Below are positions 34,189 through 43,373 of a stretch of DNA of 44,610 bases, piece after piece. Location: contig CAXTZG010000021.1 in NCBI GenBank assembly GCA_964248625.1, positions 1-44,610 of the forward strand. Reading direction: 5' to 3'. The notes beneath the pieces were generated by a model. It made no database searches. It saw only the letters and a list, made by a program, of their open reading frames with translations, and was not told where the DNA came from. Origin of the DNA: Lichenicola sp964248625 (GTDB lineage: Bacteria; Pseudomonadota; Alphaproteobacteria; Acetobacterales; Acetobacteraceae). A program made the translations under genes and the position numbers. Numbering within the stretch: position 1 is the first letter of the stretch; every line of letters starts with the position of its first letter.

Positions 34189-36027
34189 ATGACCCTGCCG
34201 TGTCGTCACGCCGTGTTCCCGATCGATCGAGCGGGCCGATGCACGCGCCTGCGGCGCCTGCGGACCGGCGCCGCGTCGCTGGCGGCCGTTCTGCTGATGT
34301 CGATGCCCGGACAGGCGGCAGACGACACCGCCGCGCCGGCGCTGCACCGGCTGGTGGCCGACTACGACGTGTATCTGGACGCAGCCGATCCGGTCTCGGC
34401 AGGGCAGCGCGGCAACCGGCTGGCCGCGTCGGTCTGGCCGGACGATTCACCGGCCGCCGTGGCCGGGCGCTCGGCGCGGCTGCAGGAGTTCAGCCGGCGT
34501 CTGCATGCCATTCCCGCCGCCTCGCTCACCGGCGAGGACGCGCTGAACCATGCGCTGCTGACCTGGCGCGTCGATCTCGACCTGGACGGGCAGCGCTTCG
34601 ACGAGGAGCGCATCCCGTTCACCAGCGACGAGGGGTTCTTCCTGATCCCGGGCGATGCCGCCGAGGACACGGTCATCCGCGGCGACGCGGACGCGCAGGC
34701 CTGGCTCGACCGCCTGCGCGCGCTGCCGGGCTTCTACGAGACCGAGATCGCCAACATGCGACGCGGTCTTGCCACCGGCTTCGTCCAGCCGCGCATCACG
34801 GCACTTGCGGTGAGCAAGGCGACCCGCGCCGCCGCCGACGAGCCGGCCGAGCAGAGCCCGCTGCTGGCGCCGTTCGCCGCCCTGCCGGCGACCATGCCGG
34901 CAGCGCAACAGGCGACGCTGCGGTCGACAGCGCTCGACATCGTGCGGGCCCGCGTCAAGCCGGCCGAGCGGTCGCTCGCGGACTTCTTCGGGACCGAGTA
35001 CCTGCCGAAGAGCCGCACGACGATCGGCGCGTCCAGCCTGCCGGACGGCCGCGCCTACTACGCCTACCGGGTCCGCCACGAGACCACCACCGACCTCACG
35101 CCCGACCAGGTGTTCGCGCTCGGCCAGTCGGAAATCGCGCGCATCCGCCGGGCGATGGACGAGCAGATCCGGGCGAGCGGCTTCACCGGCGACTTCAAGG
35201 CGTTCCAGCTGATGCTGCGCACCGATCCGCGCTTCTATGTCACCACGCGCGAGGCCCTGCTGGACAAGGCGAGCCGGCTGGCCAAGCGCGTGGACGACCA
35301 GTTGCCGCGCTTCTTCGGCCGCCTGCCGCGGCTGAGCTACGGCGTGCGCCCGGTGCCGCGCGCGATCGAGGACGGCTACACCTCGGGCCGCTACAACCCC
35401 GGCAGCCCGGAGCAGGGCGTCGCCGGCGGCCTGATGATCAACACCTCGCATCTCGACCAGCGGCCGCTCTACGAGCTGCCGACGCTGGTCGCCCACGAGG
35501 GCGTCCCGGGGCACCACATCCAGATCGCGCTGGCGCAGGAGCTGACCGACCTGCCGCCGTTCCGGCGCGACTCCGACATCACCGCCTATGTGGAAGGCTG
35601 GGCGCTGTATTCGGAGCAGCTGGTGGCGGAGATGGGGCTGTACGACACGCCCTATATCCGCTTCGGCATGCTCTCGATGGAGATGTGGCGCGCCTGCCGG
35701 CTGGTGATGGATGTCGGCATCCATTGGAAGGACTGGACCCGCGAGCAGGCGCTCGCCTGCCTGCAGGACAACACCGCGCTGGCCGACAAGAACATCCAGA
35801 CCGAGACCGACCGCTACATCGCCTGGCCCGGTCAGGCGCTGGGCTACAAGATCGGCGAGCTGCGGATCATGGCGCTGCGGCAGCGCGCCCAGGCGGCACT
35901 CGGCGCGCGGTTCGATTATCGCAGCTTCCATGACGAGGTGCTCGACGAGGGCGCGATGCCGCTGGCGGTGCTGGAGCAGCGCGTCGATGGCTGGATCGCG
36001 TCACAGACCGCGCATCCGCCGCGATAG
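34189..36027 (+). CDS. DUF885-family zinc metallopeptidase, exported
   Basis: The protein has 612 residues from the ATG at 34189. The N terminus has a charged region and a hydrophobic stretch (LRTGAASLAAVLLMSMPGQA) with likely cleavage at GQA-A, so it is exported. The family motif HEGVPGHH (436-443) is an HExxGHH-type zinc site, and a downstream glutamate is provided by YVEGWALYSEQL. DUF885 proteins are predicted periplasmic peptidases or dipeptidases. The frame is open upstream to 34096, but that part is not protein-like and would bury the signal. It is convergent with the polyol operon and divergent from the XRE regulator. Confidence 0.88.
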   Translation: MTLPCRHAVFPIDRAGRCTRLRRLRTGAASLAAVLLMSMPGQAADDTAAPALHRLVADYDVYLDAADPVSAGQRGNRLAASVWPDDSPAAVAGRSARLQEFSRRLHAIPAASLTGEDALNHALLTWRVDLDLDGQRFDEERIPFTSDEGFFLIPGDAAEDTVIRGDADAQAWLDRLRALPGFYETEIANMRRGLATGFVQPRITALAVSKATRAAADEPAEQSPLLAPFAALPATMPAAQQATLRSTALDIVRARVKPAERSLADFFGTEYLPKSRTTIGASSLPDGRAYYAYRVRHETTTDLTPDQVFALGQSEIARIRRAMDEQIRASGFTGDFKAFQLMLRTDPRFYVTTREALLDKASRLAKRVDDQLPRFFGRLPRLSYGVRPVPRAIEDGYTSGRYNPGSPEQGVAGGLMINTSHLDQRPLYELPTLVAHEGVPGHHIQIALAQELTDLPPFRRDSDITAYVEGWALYSEQLVAEMGLYDTPYIRFGMLSMEMWRACRLVMDVGIHWKDWTREQALACLQDNTALADKNIQTETDRYIAWPGQALGYKIGELRIMALRQRAQAALGARFDYRSFHDEVLDEGAMPLAVLEQRVDGWIASQTAHPPR

Positions 36028-36057
36028 GGCTGTGGCGCCCGACACGCCCGCGACGAT

Positions 36058-37524
36058 CTAGGCGTGCATCTCGCGCAGGGCGTTACCCGCCTTGCCGTGC
36101 AGGCTCCGGTAGCGCTCGATCCGCCCGGCATAGGCGTCAACGAGAGCGGGTTCCGGCTCGATGGTCTCCTCGCGCTCGGGCGGCGTGCAGACGACCTCCG
36201 CCGCCTCGCCGGTGACCGCCATGCGCGCGAGCCGGGCAGCGCCGAACGCCCCGCCATGCTCGCCCGCAGCCAGCCGTCGCAGGGGCAAGTCGAGCGCCGA
36301 CGCGATGATCGCGATCCAGGCGCGCGATCGCGATCCGCCGCCGATCACGTCGGCGATCCCGATCCGGGTGCCGGACGCCGCCAGCGCATCAAGGCAGTCG
36401 CGCATCGAGAAGGCCACGCCCTCGAGCACGGCCTGGGTCAGCGAGGCGCGGTCGGTCTCGTAGGACAGCCCGGCGAAGGCGCCGCGCAGGGCGCCGTCAT
36501 TGTGCGGCGTGCGTTCGCCGCCAAGATAGGGCAGGAACAGCGCTGCACTCGGCCGGCGGGGCAGGCCGACCTCGTCGATCAGCTCGGCCTCGCTGCGTCC
36601 GGCAATGCCCGCCCACCAGGCCAGCGACGCCGCCGCCGACAGGGTCACGCCCATCTGGTGCCAGGTGTCGGGAACGGCGTGGCAGAAGGCATGCACGGCC
36701 GCCTGCGGATACGGGCGGAACCGGTCGGTGGTCGCAAACAGCACCCCGGAGGTGCCGAGCGAGACGAAGGCGTCGTTCGGCCGGATCGCCGACAATCCGA
36801 CGGCCCCGGCCGCATTGTCGCCGGCGCCGCCGGCGACCACCGGCGGACGCTGCATTCCCCAGCGCGCCGCGATGTTGCCACGCAGCATGCCGGCCGGGTC
36901 GCTGCCTTCCACCAGCCGCGGCATCGCGGCGCGGGACAGGCCGGTGGCAGCCAGGGCCGCGTCCGACCAGTCGCGCGCGCCGACATCGAGCCAGAGCGTG
37001 CCGGAGGCGTCCGACATCTCCTCGATCATCTCGCCGGTCAGCTGGTAGCGGATCCAGGCCTTGGGCAGCAGCACGGTCCGGAGCCTGGCGAACAGCTCGG
37101 GCTCGTGGTGCCGCACCCACAGCAGCTTGGGCGCGGTGAAGCCCGGCATCGCGATGTTGCCGGTGACCGCACGCGAGGCCGGGAAGGCGGCCTCGAGCTC
37201 GGCGCATTCCGTGACCGAGCGCACGTCGTTCCACAGGATCGCCGGACGCAGCAGCGCGCCGGACGCATCAAGCAGCACCGCGCCATGCATCTGGCCCGAC
37301 AGGCCGATCCCGGACACGGCGGCGAGAGCCTGGCCGTGCTCGTGCTTCAGCGTGTCGACGGCATCGAGCGTCGCCTGCCACCAGGTCTGCGGATCCTGCT
37401 CGCTATGGCCGGGTGACGGCCGGCTGACGGTCAGGGCGACCGAGGCGCTGCCGACGACGCGCTGCTCGCCATCGACCAGCAGCGCCTTGATCGCCGAGGT
37501 ACCGTAATCGAGACCAAGAAACAT
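36058..37524 (-). CDS. xylB: Xylulokinase
   Basis: This 488-residue FGGY kinase phosphorylates D-xylulose to xylulose 5-phosphate for the pentose phosphate pathway. Evidence is the N-terminal phosphate loop FLGLDYGTSAIKALL, the xylulose-binding motif GIGLSGQMHGAVLLD, ILWNDVRS, SLGTSGVLFAT and the ADP-binding GGGSRSRAW. Its ATG overlaps the stop of the upstream ABC ATPase by one base. It is the last gene of the polyol operon, so the operon's two dehydrogenases probably feed it a ketopentose. Confidence 0.93.
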   Translation of the reverse strand: MFLGLDYGTSAIKALLVDGEQRVVGSASVALTVSRPSPGHSEQDPQTWWQATLDAVDTLKHEHGQALAAVSGIGLSGQMHGAVLLDASGALLRPAILWNDVRSVTECAELEAAFPASRAVTGNIAMPGFTAPKLLWVRHHEPELFARLRTVLLPKAWIRYQLTGEMIEEMSDASGTLWLDVGARDWSDAALAATGLSRAAMPRLVEGSDPAGMLRGNIAARWGMQRPPVVAGGAGDNAAGAVGLSAIRPNDAFVSLGTSGVLFATTDRFRPYPQAAVHAFCHAVPDTWHQMGVTLSAAASLAWWAGIAGRSEAELIDEVGLPRRPSAALFLPYLGGERTPHNDGALRGAFAGLSYETDRASLTQAVLEGVAFSMRDCLDALAASGTRIGIADVIGGGSRSRAWIAIIASALDLPLRRLAAGEHGGAFGAARLARMAVTGEAAEVVCTPPEREETIEPEPALVDAYAGRIERYRSLHGKAGNALREMHA

Positions 37525-38627
37525 CAGGCCGCGAGCGGATGGCGCACGGCGGGCGACAGCGACAGCCCGTCGGCATCGAACAGGTGGCAGACGGCGCCGT
37601 TCGCCGACAGCGCGATGGTCTGGTGGATCTCGGCCGGACAGCTGCCCTCGATCTGCACGATGAGATCGGCACCTTGCGGCACGGCGACATGCAGCAGCGT
37701 CAGCCCGCCAAGCCGCTCCACGAGGCGGATCTCGCCGGTGATCGGGCCGTCCGGATCGAGGCGCAGCTCCTCCGGCCGGATGCCCAGCGTCACCTCGCTG
37801 CCGGGCTGTATGCTGCCCGATGCCGCCGGCACCACCAGCCGCCCGCCCGACGGCAGCACCACCTCGGCAGCGCCGGCGCCGACGGCCGCGACCGGCACGC
37901 GCATCATGTTCATCCGCGGCGAGCCGATGAAGCCGGCGACGAAGATGTTGGCCGGATGGTGATACAGCTCGAGCGGCGTGCCGACCTGCTCGACGCGTCC
38001 GGCCTGCAGCACCACGATCTTGTCGGCCATCGTCATGGCCTCGATCTGGTCGTGCGTGACGTAGATCATCGTCGCGGCCAGCTCCTCGTGCAGGCGCGCA
38101 AGCTCGATGCGCATCTGCCCGCGCAGGGCGGCATCGAGGTTGGAAAGCGGCTCGTCGAACAGGAACACCTTGGGCGCCCGCACGATGGCCCTGCCGATCG
38201 CCACGCGCTGCCGCTGGCCGCCCGACAGATCCTTGGGCTTGCGCTCCAGATACGGCCCGAGCTGCAGGATGCGCGCGGCCTCGGCCACCTTCTGCTCGCG
38301 CTCGGCCTTGGGCACCTTCGCCAGCCGCAGCGCGAAGCCCATGTTCTGCGCCACCGTCATGTGCGGGTAGAGCGCGTAGGACTGGAACACCATCGCCAGC
38401 CCGCGATCGGCCGGCCCGACCTCGTTGGCGCGGCTGCCATCGATGGTCAGCTCGCCGGAGGTGATCTCCTCCAGCCCCGCAATCATCCGCAGCAGCGTGG
38501 ACTTGCCGCAGCCGGACGGTCCCACGAACACCACGAACTCGCGGTCGGCGATGTCGAGGTCGACGCCCTTGATCACTTCGACCGGCCCGTAGGCCTTCTT
38601 CAGGTTGCGCAGGGTGAGGGTTGACAT
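37524..38627 (-). CDS. Polyol/sugar ABC transporter ATPase, UgpC/MalK/SmoK type
   Basis: This 367-residue importer ATPase has Walker A GPSGCGKST, Q loop, signature LSGGQRQR, Walker B VFLFDEPLSNLDA and switch histidine THDQIE. A C-terminal MalK-like regulatory domain (TLGIRPEEL and following) completes it. It energises uptake by the two permeases at 38638-40382. The ATG lies 10 nt after the permease stop. Confidence 0.93.
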   Translation of the reverse strand: MSTLTLRNLKKAYGPVEVIKGVDLDIADREFVVFVGPSGCGKSTLLRMIAGLEEITSGELTIDGSRANEVGPADRGLAMVFQSYALYPHMTVAQNMGFALRLAKVPKAEREQKVAEAARILQLGPYLERKPKDLSGGQRQRVAIGRAIVRAPKVFLFDEPLSNLDAALRGQMRIELARLHEELAATMIYVTHDQIEAMTMADKIVVLQAGRVEQVGTPLELYHHPANIFVAGFIGSPRMNMMRVPVAAVGAGAAEVVLPSGGRLVVPAASGSIQPGSEVTLGIRPEELRLDPDGPITGEIRLVERLGGLTLLHVAVPQGADLIVQIEGSCPAEIHQTIALSANGAVCHLFDADGLSLSPAVRHPLAA

Positions 38628-38637
38628 GGCCGGGCTC

Positions 38638-39453
38638 CTACTTGACGGCGCCGAAGGTGAGGCCCTGCACCAGCTGCTTCTGGCTGAACCAGCCGAAGAT
38701 CAGGATGGGCGCCACCGCCATGGTGGAGGCGGCCGACAGCTTGGCGAAGAACAGCCCCTCGGGCGACGAGAACGATGCGATGAAGGCGGTGAGCGGCGCG
38801 GCCTGCGACGAGGTCAGGTTCAGGCTCCAGAACGCCTCGTTCCAGCACAGGATCAGCGACAGCAGGCCGGTCGAGGCGACGCCGGGCAAAGTCAGCGGCA
38901 TCAGCAGGTGCCAGACCTCCCCCCAGGTGTTGGCGCCGTCCATGCGGCCCGCCTCCAGGATCTCGCGCGGCACCTCCTTGTAGAAGGTGAACAGCATCCA
39001 GACGACGATCGGCAGGTTCATCAGCGCGTAGATGATGATCAGGCCGGACCGGGTGTCCAGCAGGCCGGTGGTGCGGAACAGCAGGTAGATCGGCACCAGC
39101 ACGCCGACTGGCGGCAGCATCTTGGTCGACAGCATCCAGAGCAGGGTGCCGCGGGTGCGGCCGGTCGGATGGAAGGACATCGAGTAGGCGGCCGGGATCG
39201 CGAACAACAGCGCCAACACCGTGCCGCCGATGGAGACCGCGATGCTGTTGAAGGCGAACAGCAGGTAGTTGGCGCGGCCCAGCACCTCTGCGTAGGCGGC
39301 CAAGGTGGGGGCGAAGAACAGGCGCGCGGTGATCGCGTCGGTTTCCGACTTGAAGCTGGTCAGCACCATCCAGAGGATCGGGAAGAACAGCGCGAGCGCC
39401 ACGGCCCAGCCGAGCAGGGCGATGAAGATGCGTTTGCCGAGACTGTCGGTCAT
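38638..39453 (-). CDS. Polyol ABC transporter permease, MalG/SmoG type
   Basis: This 271-residue permease has six helices and the EAA loop (EILEAGRMDGANTWGEVWHLLMPLTLPGVAS) that contacts the ATPase. It forms the channel with the MalF-type subunit, which is encoded 2 nt upstream. Confidence 0.92.
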   Translation of the reverse strand: MTDSLGKRIFIALLGWAVALALFFPILWMVLTSFKSETDAITARLFFAPTLAAYAEVLGRANYLLFAFNSIAVSIGGTVLALLFAIPAAYSMSFHPTGRTRGTLLWMLSTKMLPPVGVLVPIYLLFRTTGLLDTRSGLIIIYALMNLPIVVWMLFTFYKEVPREILEAGRMDGANTWGEVWHLLMPLTLPGVASTGLLSLILCWNEAFWSLNLTSSQAAPLTAFIASFSSPEGLFFAKLSAASTMAVAPILIFGWFSQKQLVQGLTFGAVK

Positions 39454-39455
39454 GG

Positions 39456-40382
39456 CTACACCTCGAGCCGGCGGGCGATGCTGCGCACCAGGAAGACCGC
39501 TACGATGTTGGCGAGGATGATGGCCACCACGCCGCCGGCGGACGCGCCGCCGACATCAAATTGCAGCAGCGCGCGCGAATAGATCAGGAAGGCGAGGTTG
39601 GTTGTGGCGTTGCCGGGGCCGCCAGCCGTGGTCACGAAGATCTCGGCGAACACCGAGAGCAGGAAGATCGTCTCGATCATGATCACCACGCTGATCGCCC
39701 GCGACAGATGCGGCAGCGTGATGAAGAAGAACTGCGCGACCACCCCGGCCCCGTCCATGCGCGCCGCCTCGCGCTGCTCATGATCGAGCGACTGCACCGC
39801 GGTCAGCAGGATCAGCAGCGCGAACGGCAGCCACTCCCAGGCCACAATGGCGATCACCGAGATCAGCGGATAGTTGGCGAACCAGTCGACCGGCTGCAGG
39901 CCGAACGCATGGGCGACCACGCCGAGCACCCCGTAGATCGGGTGCATCATCAGGTTCTTCCACAGCAGGGCTGCCACCGTCGGCATCACGAAGAACGGCG
40001 AAATGGCGAGCACGCGGGCGACGTTGCGCCCGGGGAAGGGCTGGTTGAACAGCACCGCCAGCAGCGTGCCGAGGCCTACGGTGATCACCAGCACGGCTGC
40101 CAGCAGCACCAGGGTGTTGCGCAGGCTGGCCCAGAAGTCCGGATCGGTGACCAGGTAGACGTAGTTGTCGATGCCGGCAAAGCCGCGGACCGTCGGATCG
40201 AGCAGGTTGTAGGTCCTGAAGGAGAACCAGAGCGTCATCACCAGCGGGATGATCATCCACACCAGCAGGACGCCGACCGACGGCATGACCAGCCATGAAC
40301 GGGCGGCAGCAGGAGCGACTGTCGCCGCCCCGGCCGCGCCATGTCCGGCCATCGTCGGGTTCTTGTCGAGCGTGATCGACAT
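39456..40382 (-). CDS. Polyol ABC transporter permease, MalF/SmoF type
   Basis: This 308-residue protein starts at the ATG at 40382 (MSITLDKNPTMAGHG). Six helices follow with the EAA loop EQREAARMDGAGVVAQFFFITLPHLSRAI. The longer open frame upstream overlaps the binding-protein gene in a different frame and is not real. It starts 11 nt after the binding-protein stop. Confidence 0.92.
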   Translation of the reverse strand: MSITLDKNPTMAGHGAAGAATVAPAAARSWLVMPSVGVLLVWMIIPLVMTLWFSFRTYNLLDPTVRGFAGIDNYVYLVTDPDFWASLRNTLVLLAAVLVITVGLGTLLAVLFNQPFPGRNVARVLAISPFFVMPTVAALLWKNLMMHPIYGVLGVVAHAFGLQPVDWFANYPLISVIAIVAWEWLPFALLILLTAVQSLDHEQREAARMDGAGVVAQFFFITLPHLSRAISVVIMIETIFLLSVFAEIFVTTAGGPGNATTNLAFLIYSRALLQFDVGGASAGGVVAIILANIVAVFLVRSIARRLEV

Positions 40383-40393
40383 GACCGGATGTC

Positions 40394-41731
40394 CTACTTC
40401 TTGGGATAGCCCGCCTGGCGCATGGTGCGCGCGGTCGCCGACTGCGCGGACGCCAGCGCCTGGGTCACCGTGCTCTGGCCGGTCAGCACGCCAGCCATGG
40501 TCTGGCCGACCTGGGTGCCGATGCCCTGGAACTCCGGAATGGCAACGAACTGGGCGCCGGTGTCGGGCCGCGGCTGCTCGGTCTGACCCTTCGGGTTGGC
40601 CGCGTCGATCGCGGTCTGCACGAAGCCGGCGAACGGCGCCACCTGCTTGTATTGCGGGTTGTCGTAGGTGCTCTGGCGCGTGCCGGGCGGCACCGCGACC
40701 CAGCCATTCTGCTTGGCGACCAGGGCGACGTATTCCTTGGAGGTCGCCCAGGTCACGAAGGTGCGCGCAGCATCCTTCTGCTTGGAGGAGGCGGGGATGC
40801 CCAGGTTCCAGCTCCACAGCCAAGTCGGGCCGCCGGTGAAGCTGCCGGTCGGCATCGGCGCGAAGCCGACCTCATCGGAGACCTGCGACTGCTTCTTGTC
40901 GAACAGCAGGCCGGCGGCAACGGTGGAGTCGATCCACATGCCGCAATGCCCGCTGGCAAACAGCGCCAGCGTCTCATTGAACCCGTTCGACGACACACCC
41001 GGCGGTCCGTCGGCCTTCAGGATGTCGGCATAATAGGTGATCGCCGTCTTCCAGGCCGCCGAATTGAGTTCCGGCTTCCAGGCGGTGTTGAACCACTGGC
41101 CGCCATCGGCATGCACCAGCGTCGTGATGTAGGCGATGTTCTCGCCCCAGCCCGGCTTGCCGCGCAGGCACATGCCGTAGATCTGGTTCGACTTGTCGGT
41201 GATCTTGTCGGCATATTCGCGGATCTGCGCATAGGTCGGCGCAGCCGGCATGGTGATGCCCGCCTTCTTGAACAGGTCGGTGCGGTAGTACGTCATGGCG
41301 CTCTCGGCATAGAACGGCAGCGCGTAGAGCTTGCTGTTGTAGGTGAGCGCTTCGGCCACCGGCTTGAGCAGGTCGCCTTCGTCATAGGCGGCGGGCAGGT
41401 TGTCCATCGGCACCAGCCAGCCCTGCTTGGCCCAGATCGGCACCTCGTAGTTGCCGATCGTCATGACGTCGAACTGCCCGGCCTGGGTGGCGATGTCGGT
41501 CGTCACCCGCTGACGAAGCACATTCTCCTCGAGCACGACCCAGCGGACATGGATGTCGGGATGCTGCTGCTCGAAGACGCTCGAAAGCTTCTGCATCACC
41601 ACCATGTCGCCGTTATTCACCGTGGCGACCGTGATGGTGGAGTCAGCACGCGCGACCGCGGCGTGTCCGGCTCCGAGCGCTACGGCGCCACACGCCGCCA
41701 CCCTGCGAAGGCTGGAAATGCTACAAGCCAT
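40394..41731 (-). CDS. Polyol-binding periplasmic protein, SmoE/MtlE type
   Basis: This 445-residue protein has a signal peptide (SLRRVAACGAVALGAGHAAVARA, cleavage before DST). The mature part has the extracellular solute-binding family 1 fold (ITVATVNNGDMVVMQKLSSVFEQQHPDIHVRWVVLEENVLRQRVTTDIA, YNSKLYALPFYAESAMTYYRTDLFKKAGI). The N terminus (TVATVNNGDM) resembles mannitol/sorbitol-binding proteins. It gives specificity to the importer. GAGG stands upstream of the ATG at 41731. A stem-loop precedes it (41753-41772), separating it from the dehydrogenase genes. Confidence 0.92.
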   Translation of the reverse strand: MACSISSLRRVAACGAVALGAGHAAVARADSTITVATVNNGDMVVMQKLSSVFEQQHPDIHVRWVVLEENVLRQRVTTDIATQAGQFDVMTIGNYEVPIWAKQGWLVPMDNLPAAYDEGDLLKPVAEALTYNSKLYALPFYAESAMTYYRTDLFKKAGITMPAAPTYAQIREYADKITDKSNQIYGMCLRGKPGWGENIAYITTLVHADGGQWFNTAWKPELNSAAWKTAITYYADILKADGPPGVSSNGFNETLALFASGHCGMWIDSTVAAGLLFDKKQSQVSDEVGFAPMPTGSFTGGPTWLWSWNLGIPASSKQKDAARTFVTWATSKEYVALVAKQNGWVAVPPGTRQSTYDNPQYKQVAPFAGFVQTAIDAANPKGQTEQPRPDTGAQFVAIPEFQGIGTQVGQTMAGVLTGQSTVTQALASAQSATARTMRQAGYPKK

Positions 41732-41752
41732 GGTTTCCTCGAGTATTCTTGC

Positions 41753-41772
41753 AGCCGAATTGAATTTCGGCT
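41753..41772 (-). promoter_or_regulatory. Intercistronic stem-loop before the binding-protein gene
   Basis: AGCCGAA and TTCGGCT form a perfect 7-bp stem around a 6-base loop, inside the 89-nt space between the dehydrogenase and binding-protein genes. No T tract follows in the transcribed direction. It could stabilise the 3' segment of the mRNA, as in other binding-protein operons, or serve as an operator. Confidence 0.45.
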
Positions 41773-41820
41773 TAGCCTCACCGTCTCACTCCGGCTGATG
41801 CGCGTCAACAACCGCCGTCG

Positions 41821-43302
41821 CTAGAAGCCGCAGCTTTCCGCAGCCTGCGCCAGGGTCGACCTGCTGCCCTGCCTGTAGAGCGAGCTCAGCCAGCGGCCGA
41901 CCGGCTGGATCAGGCGCGGATCGGTTCCGGTCTCGCCGAACAGCTGCGCGATGCCGAGCAGCGGCGCCGGATCCTCGCCGCCCTCGACTGCCTTCTCGCG
42001 CAGCAGGGCAGCAAGCGGATGGCGGATCTCGATCGGGCTGCCCTGCTCGTCCTCGCCGCGTATCCGGCGGAGCCAGGCCGCCAGCGCCAGCGCCAGCAGC
42101 TCCACGCTCTCGCCGGCGCGCAGGCGGTCGCGGATCGGATCGACCAGGACATTGAGCGGCGCGTCGGTGTTGACACGCTCGACCGTGTCCTTGATCGCCG
42201 TGTTGGCGAACCGCGCGATCAGGGTTGCCTTGTAATCGGCGAGGTCGATGCCCGGCACCGGTTTCAGCGTCGGGCCGGTCTCGCGGTCCATCAGGGCGGC
42301 CATGTAGCGCGTCATCAACGGCTCGGCCATCGCCTCGTCGATGGTGGCCATGCCGGCAAGCCGTCCGAGTCCGGACACGGCAAGATGGCTGGCGTTCAGC
42401 AGCCGCAGCTTCATGAACTCGTACGGCGCCACATCCTGCACGAACTGCGCCCCGACTTCTTCCCAGGCCGGCCGCCCGGCGACGAACCGGTCCTCGATGA
42501 CCCACTGCATGAAGGTCTCGGAGAAGACCGGCCACGCATCGACAAGCCCGTAACGATCGGCCAGCGCCTTGATGTCGGCGTCTGCCGTGACCGGCGTGAT
42601 CCGGTCCACCATCGTGCTCGGGAAGCTGATCTTGGCCTGGATCCAGTCGATCAGCGTCGGATCGGTTTCCCGCGCGAGCGCGATCACCGCGTCGCGCAGC
42701 ACCTCGCCGTTATGCTGGATGTTGTCGCAGCTCAGCGCGGTGAACGGTGCTGCGTCCGCCGCACGGCGTCTGCGGCAGGCCTCGACGATGATGCCGATGG
42801 CGCTGCGCGGTTCTTCCGGGTGGGCCACGTCGTGGCTGATCAGCGGATGCTGCAGATCGAGCCGCTTGGTCGAGCGGTTGAGGCAGTAGCCGTTCTCGGT
42901 CACGGTGAGGCTGACGATCCGGATGTCCGGGCTGTCGATGGCATCGAGCAGGGCGGCACTGCTGTCGCCAGCGAAGATGACGCCGGCCAGCGAGCCGATC
43001 ACCGTCATCGTCTCGTCGGTGCCGCTTCGCTCGACCAGCGTGTAGAGCCTGTCCTGCGGCAGCAGGCTGTCTGCCATCCGCTTGTCGCCGGGCATCAGGC
43101 CGCCGCCGACGATGCCCCATTCCATCATGTCCGGCCGCCGCTCGAACAGGTCGTGCGTGTAGCGCGCCATGTGCGCCCGGTGGAAGCCGCCGAGCCCGAG
43201 ATGCACGATGCCCGCCCGCACCGCGGCCGGATCGAAGCGCGGCCTCTGGATTGGCGAGGGAAGACGGGAGAGTGTCGTCCGATCAAGCTGGATCATGTCC
43301 AT
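41821..43302 (-). CDS. Mannitol/arabinitol dehydrogenase family protein (long-chain, NAD-dependent)
   Basis: This 493-residue polyol-specific long-chain dehydrogenase oxidises mannitol to fructose or D-arabinitol to D-xylulose. It has the Rossmann start IVHLGLGGFHRAHMARY, TVTENGYCLN, LSCDNIQHNGEVL and the catalytic lysine motif KLRLLNASH (Lys, Asn, His), with SFPSTMVDRITP. The ATG at 43302 follows GAGGGAC with good spacing; an upstream ATG has none. It lies 71 nt after the zinc dehydrogenase. The accompanying xylulokinase favours arabinitol as one substrate, but the sequence alone cannot separate it from mannitol or fructuronate. Confidence 0.9.
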   Translation of the reverse strand: MDMIQLDRTTLSRLPSPIQRPRFDPAAVRAGIVHLGLGGFHRAHMARYTHDLFERRPDMMEWGIVGGGLMPGDKRMADSLLPQDRLYTLVERSGTDETMTVIGSLAGVIFAGDSSAALLDAIDSPDIRIVSLTVTENGYCLNRSTKRLDLQHPLISHDVAHPEEPRSAIGIIVEACRRRRAADAAPFTALSCDNIQHNGEVLRDAVIALARETDPTLIDWIQAKISFPSTMVDRITPVTADADIKALADRYGLVDAWPVFSETFMQWVIEDRFVAGRPAWEEVGAQFVQDVAPYEFMKLRLLNASHLAVSGLGRLAGMATIDEAMAEPLMTRYMAALMDRETGPTLKPVPGIDLADYKATLIARFANTAIKDTVERVNTDAPLNVLVDPIRDRLRAGESVELLALALAAWLRRIRGEDEQGSPIEIRHPLAALLREKAVEGGEDPAPLLGIAQLFGETGTDPRLIQPVGRWLSSLYRQGSRSTLAQAAESCGF

Positions 43303-43373
43303 GATGCTGTCCCTCGGATCGGATGATGCAGGCCGGCCGGGAGACATTCCTGTCCCGCCCCAGGCGCCCTGCT

